This document shows, piece by piece, positions 13,401 through 19,400 of a stretch of 64,000 bases of DNA; positions within the stretch are counted from its first letter, which is position 1; each line of letters opens with the position of its first letter. The translations under genes and the position numbers were made by a program. The DNA comes from SAR324 cluster bacterium (GTDB taxonomy: Bacteria > SAR324 > NAC60-12), in the NCBI GenBank assembly GCA_028281495.1, contig JANQJU010000082.1:110278-174277 (forward strand). The letters run 5' to 3'. The notes beneath the pieces were generated by a model. It did not search any database and was not told where the DNA came from. It saw only the letters and a list, made by a program, of their open reading frames with translations.

Positions 13401-16400
13401 GAATCCATGAAGGAACGAGTGGCGTTTGTGGTGCAGGATGTCTCCGATTTGCAAGATCAGCTCCGAGCCTTTGTGATGGAAGGAAGTTCGGTGATGGGGG
13501 GAAGTTCGGTGATAGAGGGAAGTTCGAAGGAAAGGCATTCCAAACTACAACGCGAAATCTGCCAGGAAACCGATCCAAATATCCAATCCTTGACCGCCAA
13601 CCGCAGTCTCGATCAAATTGCATGGGAGTGGACTCAAGGAGCCGATATCGAATGGGACTTGCTTTACGAAGAGGTCAAGCCCCAGCGAGTGCACCTGCCC
13701 ACCTATCCATTCAAACAGGATCGATATCAACCGGTGGTGCCAGACCATAACGCGATGGCAGATGGCAGCGTCTTCAAGGCAATCCTGCATCCATTGTTGC
13801 ACGAAAACACTTCCGATCTTTACGAGCAACGGTTCAGCTCGACCTGGACGGGGAAAGAATTTTTCTTGGCCGATCATGTGGTGAACGGTCAACCGGTGTT
13901 ACCCGGAGTGGCTTATCTGGAGATGGCGCGTGAGGCGATCATGCGTGCCTCGCGATGTTCGGAAAAAGCCATGATTCGGTTGGAGAATGTCATGTGGACT
14001 CGACCGATCCTTGTGGATGGCGAGGGGCAAACGGTCCACCTTCGCCTGTTGACTGAAGGATCGGGCGAAATTCGGTATGAGGTTTACACGAATCCTACGA
14101 CATCCGGTGAAGTCAGTGTGCATAGTCACGGGGTAGCCCACGTGGACTCTGTCCCAGATAGTCCCATCGAACCCGCTTGGCTCGATCTTTTGGACTTGCA
14201 GCAAACCATCGCCAACTCCGATTTCTCAACCGACCAATGCTATCAAACCTTTGCCACACGGGGGATTGCCTATGGTCCCGGGCATCGGGGATTGCAGGAA
14301 CTCTATACCGGTAAGAATCAAGTCTTAGCAAAAGTGGTTTTACCGGCAACGGTGGAAGCTACCCAAGATCAATTTTACCTGCATCCCAGCCTGTTGGATT
14401 CTGCACTTCAGGCAGCACTGGCCTTGGATAGAGGACCAGAAGCGACCGCAGCTCCCAAGCCTTCTTTGCCATTCGCTCTCGAATCGTTCGAAATCCTAAA
14501 CCGCTGCCAACCCATTCTATGGGTGTGGATTCGGTTTTCTCCAGGGTGTGCCCCGGATGACACCATTCGGAAAGTCGATATCGATCTCTGCGATGAAGCC
14601 GGTCGGGTGTGTGTGCGCCTGAAGAAATTCTCATCCCGCACCTTAGAAACCCCAGCCCTGAAAACCTCAGACATAGAAACCCCAGCCCTGAAAACCCCGG
14701 CTCCGGAAACCCCAGCCCTGGAAATCCCAACCCTGGAGATTCCAGAACCGGCCTTGACCACACTGGTTCCTGTGTGGAATCCGATCCAATTGGCCAACCA
14801 CGCCTTGTTGCCAGAAACGTCAGTCCGCATTGCGGTCGTGGGGGGCACTTCGGAACAGATCAAAACCCTTCGTGAGCAGTATCCCGGAATCTCTCCATTG
14901 GATATCCAAGCAGGAGATTCCATTGACCGGATTGGGCAAGCATTGCGGAGCATTGGACCTATTGATCATCTCATCTGGGTGGCTCCAGCGTGTTCTTTGC
15001 CATCGCTGACTCCCGACTCGATATTGCAGGCACAGCATCAAGGCGTGCTACATATCTTCCGCCTCATCAAAGCTCTCTTGGTGTTGGGGTATGGACAAGA
15101 AGATTTCGGTTGGACGGTGATCACCACACAAACCCAAATCGTCAGGACTCATGAACCCGTGAATCCCACACATGCGGCGATTCACGGATTGATCGGTTCG
15201 ATGGCCAAAGAATATCCGGATTGGAAGGTACGCCTTCTCGATCTAGAGGCGGGCAACCCCTGGCCTGTGCAAGAGATGTTTTTGCTTCCCCCCCATGCCG
15301 AGGGCAATGCTTTGGCCCATCGGGGAAACGAATGGTTCGAACCGGCTCTGATTCCCGTACAGACCCAAAGGAGTGATCAATCGCAGTACCGAATGAAAGG
15401 GGTGTACGTTGTGATTGGTGGTGCCGGTGGCCTTGGAGAAGTATGGAGTCGATTTTTGATGGAGCACTATCAAGCCCGGATCATTTGGATCGGAAGACGA
15501 GCGCTGACCCCGGCCATTCAACACAAGCGAGATGCGTTGTCGAAGTGGGGAGAGCCGCCTCTATACATTCAAGCCGATGCAACGCATCGGGAATCGTTGC
15601 AAACCGCTTATCGCACAATCAAACAGCACCACGAGACAATTCATGGGGTGGTGCATTCGGCGTTGGTGTTGTCTGATAAGAGTTTGGCCAAGATGGACCC
15701 CAAGCAGTTCCAAGCAGGACTGGCAGCCAAGTTGGAAATCAGTCTGAATCTGGCCCAGGTGTTTGATTCTGAAGATTTGGATTTCGTGCTGTTTTTCTCT
15801 TCGCTGCAATCCTTCAGCAAGGCTCCAGGACAAAGCAACTATGCGGCAGGATCGACGTTTGCCGATGCCTTTGCCCACTGGATGGCACAGCAACAATCCA
15901 AGCTGGTTCGTGTGATGAACTGGGGCTATTGGGGCAGCGTGGGGATTGTGGCCGATTCCACGCATCGGGATCGCATGGCACGAGCCGGGTTGGGATCGAT
16001 TGAACCTCAGGAAGGCATGGCCGCGCTGGAAACCTTACTCCAGGGGCCGATATCGCAACTCGTTTCACTCAAACTGCAAACACCGCATGCCGAAGGTTCG
16101 ATGCGTTTTGAGGAATCGATGCGTTTTGAGGAATCGATGCGTTTTGAGGAATCGATCACGACCTATCCTGTAGAAATTCCTTCGGTGGTCGAGACCTGCC
16201 GTCGCCATTTCCTCAACGAAGATCCTCGGGCGCGGAGTGTTTGGTCGGCGGTCGATCCACAACGCATCGAAATGGAAGCGCTGCTGTTTCGATTGTTGTG
16301 GAGTAGCTTCCAAACCTTGCAGGTGACCGAGGAGCATCGGGGGCATTTGTATGAACGATGGGTGGCGAAAAGTCAGTCCCTTCTGAAGGCCAACCCGTTT

Positions 16401-19400
16401 CTGAAAAAAAATACAGAGCCCCTGAAAACCCTGTGGAACGAATGGGATTATGCCAAAGTGCCTTGGATGCGAGACTCCAGCCACAAAGCTCAGGTGGTGT
16501 TGGTCGAGACCTGCTTGCGTGCCCTGCCGAATCTGTTTACCGGGAAGAAAAAAGCCACCGATGTGCTCTTTCCTGAAGGTTCGATGGCGTTGGTAGAAGG
16601 CATCCATCGTGGGAACATCGTATCCGATTACTTCAATGACATCGTGGGCGAGACCGTGGTGGCCTATTTCAAAGAACGGTTAGCACGCTCCCAATCCGGT
16701 GCCTCAAAGCACAACGCCCTTCGTATTCTGGAAATCGGAGCAGGGACCGGAGGCACCACCACCCCAGTGTTGGAGAAACTCCGCCCGTTTGCATCCCACA
16801 TTGAGGAATATTGTTTCACCGACCTGTCCAAAGCCTTCTTGATTCCGGCAGAGCGGCGGTATCGCAACGAGCATCCGTATTTCATCACTCGCTTGTTTGA
16901 TGTGAGCGAACCCTTGGCGCATCAGGAGATATCTCCGGGGCGTTATGATCTGGTGATTGCGACCAACGTGCTGCACGCAACTCCAAACATCCGTCAAAGC
17001 CTGCGTAATGCCAAAGCCGCATTGCGGAATCGGGGACTCTTGGTGTTGAATGAACTGAGTGCCGACACGCTGTTTGCCCATCTGACCTTTGGTCTGTTGG
17101 AAGGCTGGTGGCTTTATGAAGATCCCGCATTGCGTATTTCGGGTTGTCCGGGGTTGTTTCCGGAAACGTGGTCGTCCGTACTACAAAACGAAGGCTTTGC
17201 TTCAGTCGGTTTTCCCGCCGAGTTTGCCCTCAATTTAGGGCAGCAAATCATCGTGGCCGAAAGCAACGGAATCGTCCGACAAAAAACGGTGGTTCCGGGA
17301 TCCACCCCCGTTGCATCCACAGGTGTGATTCCAACAGCAGAAAGCACTGAAGCCATTTCTTTTTCGGAAAACTTATCGGAACAGCAACTCCGGTCTCGAT
17401 GCCAGGAGCATCTCACCCAGGTGATTGCCTCGACGCTCAAGATGTCCTCTGATGAGATCGACACGGGGGAATCGTTGGAAACCTATGGGTTGGATTCCAT
17501 TATAGTGGGGCAGCTCACCAGCGCCATGCGCAAGAGTTTTGGCAAGATCGAAAACACGTTGTTGTTCGAAGTCCAAACCATTGATGGTTTGACCGAACAC
17601 CTGCTCGAAACCCAACTCGACACGGTGAAACAGGTGGTGGGGAACAATGGGGCGGCAGTTGCTGCACCAAAATCTGGGAACAGGCACCAAATGCCTCGGG
17701 AGTTTCGTCAATTGGAGAACCGTCGTTCACCCGAGAACCAACCTCCATTGGAGTCAAAATCCGCGTCTCAATTGAAGTCAAAATCTGCGTCTCGATTGGA
17801 ATGGGAAGCACAAGCTCCAAAGTCAGCACAAGCTCTAAAACCAGCAGAGGCGGGGCAAGACATTGCCATCGTGGGGCTGAGCGGTCGGTATCCGCAAGCA
17901 GACGATTTGGAGGCGTTTTGGGAAAACTTGGTGAATGGGATCGACTGCATCACCGAAGTGCCCCGAGACCGTTGGGACCATCATCGTTATTTTGATGCGG
18001 ATCGCAGCGAACCAGGAAAGACGTATTGCAAGTGGGGCGGCTTTTTGAATGGGGTGGATCGATTCGATCCATTGTTCTTCAACATTGCCCCGCGTGATGC
18101 CGACTTGATCGATCCCAAGGAACGCTTGTTTCTGGAAACCGTGTGGGAACTGCTCGAAGGCAGCGGCTACACGCGAGAGGGTTTGCAAACGCGCTATCAA
18201 GGCAAGGTGGGGGTGTTTGCTGGGGCGATGTACAACCAATATCAGGCCTGGGATGCCGGAATCGCTAAAGAGTCGACGATTGCCTTGTCGTCGTTCAGTT
18301 CAATTGCCAATCGGGTTTCCTATTTTTTCAATCTTCACGGTCCTAGTGTGGCTGTGGATACCATGTGTTCGTCGTCGATGGTCGCGTTGCACATGGCCTG
18401 TGAGAGCCTGAAAAAAAGTGAATGCCAAATGGCGATTGCTGGCGGAGTCAATCTTTCCATTCATCCTAAAAAATTCGTTGGTTTGAGTCAGGCCCAATTG
18501 GTAGGCAGCCATCTGGATAGCCGGAGCTTTGGAGAAGGCGACGGCTATCTACCTGCGGAAGGAGTGGGGACGGTTTTGTTGAAACCCCTCGCTTTGGCCA
18601 TCCAAGAAGGGGATGCCATTCTGGCTGTCATCAAATCCACTGCCATCAATCACGGCGGGCACACCCACGGATTTTCGGTTCCGAATCCCAATGCGCAAGC
18701 GCAGTTGATTGAAGACAATTTGACCCAATCGGGAATCGATCCGCGTACGATCAGCTACGTGGAATCTGCCGCGAACGGATCGGCGGTGGGCGACACCATT
18801 GAAGTGCGGGCGCTCACCAAAGCCTTTGGCCAATTCACGTCCGATCAGCAGTTTTGCGCCATTGGCTCAGTGAAATCGAATATTGGGCATGCAGAAGCGG
18901 CTTCGGGAATGTCGCAATTGACCAAAGTGATATTGCAGTTGCAGCACCGACAGCTCGTGCCTTCCATTGGGGCGGAGCCGCTCAATCCCGAATTGAATTT
19001 TGCGGAAACTCCCTTTTGCCTCCAACGAGAGCTTCAGGAATGGGAAGCTCCCGTGATTTCCCGCGAGGGCACGAGGCAAACGGTGCCTCGTCGGGCGATT
19101 GTGAATTCCTTTGGCGGCGGCGGTTCCAATGCCCATGTCATCGTAGAAGAATACGTTCCTGCCATTGTGTCCCCTCAGCGCACAAAAGAACTCGATGCGT
19201 ATCCCATTGTGCTCTCTGCCAAGAACCAAGATCGGTTGCAGGTGGTGGTGCACAACCTATTGCACTACGTTCAAAATACCTCTGATGTGGTGTTGGTGGA
19301 TTTGGCCTACACCCTTCAAGTGGGGCGGGAAGCGATGGAAACCCGATTGGGCTTTGTGGTGAGTTCGCTTCAGGAATTGCAAGACCATCTGTCCCGCTTT

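Larger units (their letters stand above)
12027..17620 (+). other. PKS module 3: KS3-DH1-KR3-MT2-ACP4
   Basis: KS3 keeps Cys (NTGCSSS) and both His. It is about 29 residues shorter than KS1 between the early Trp and FDPLFF, and has MNLHQR where the others have MDPQER. DH1 has the hot-dog pair His4152 (DHVVNGQPVLPG) and Asp4326 (LLDSALQ). KR3 has GGAGGLG and Tyr4807. MT2 resembles MT1. Expected product: alpha-methyl alkene. Confidence 0.85.
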
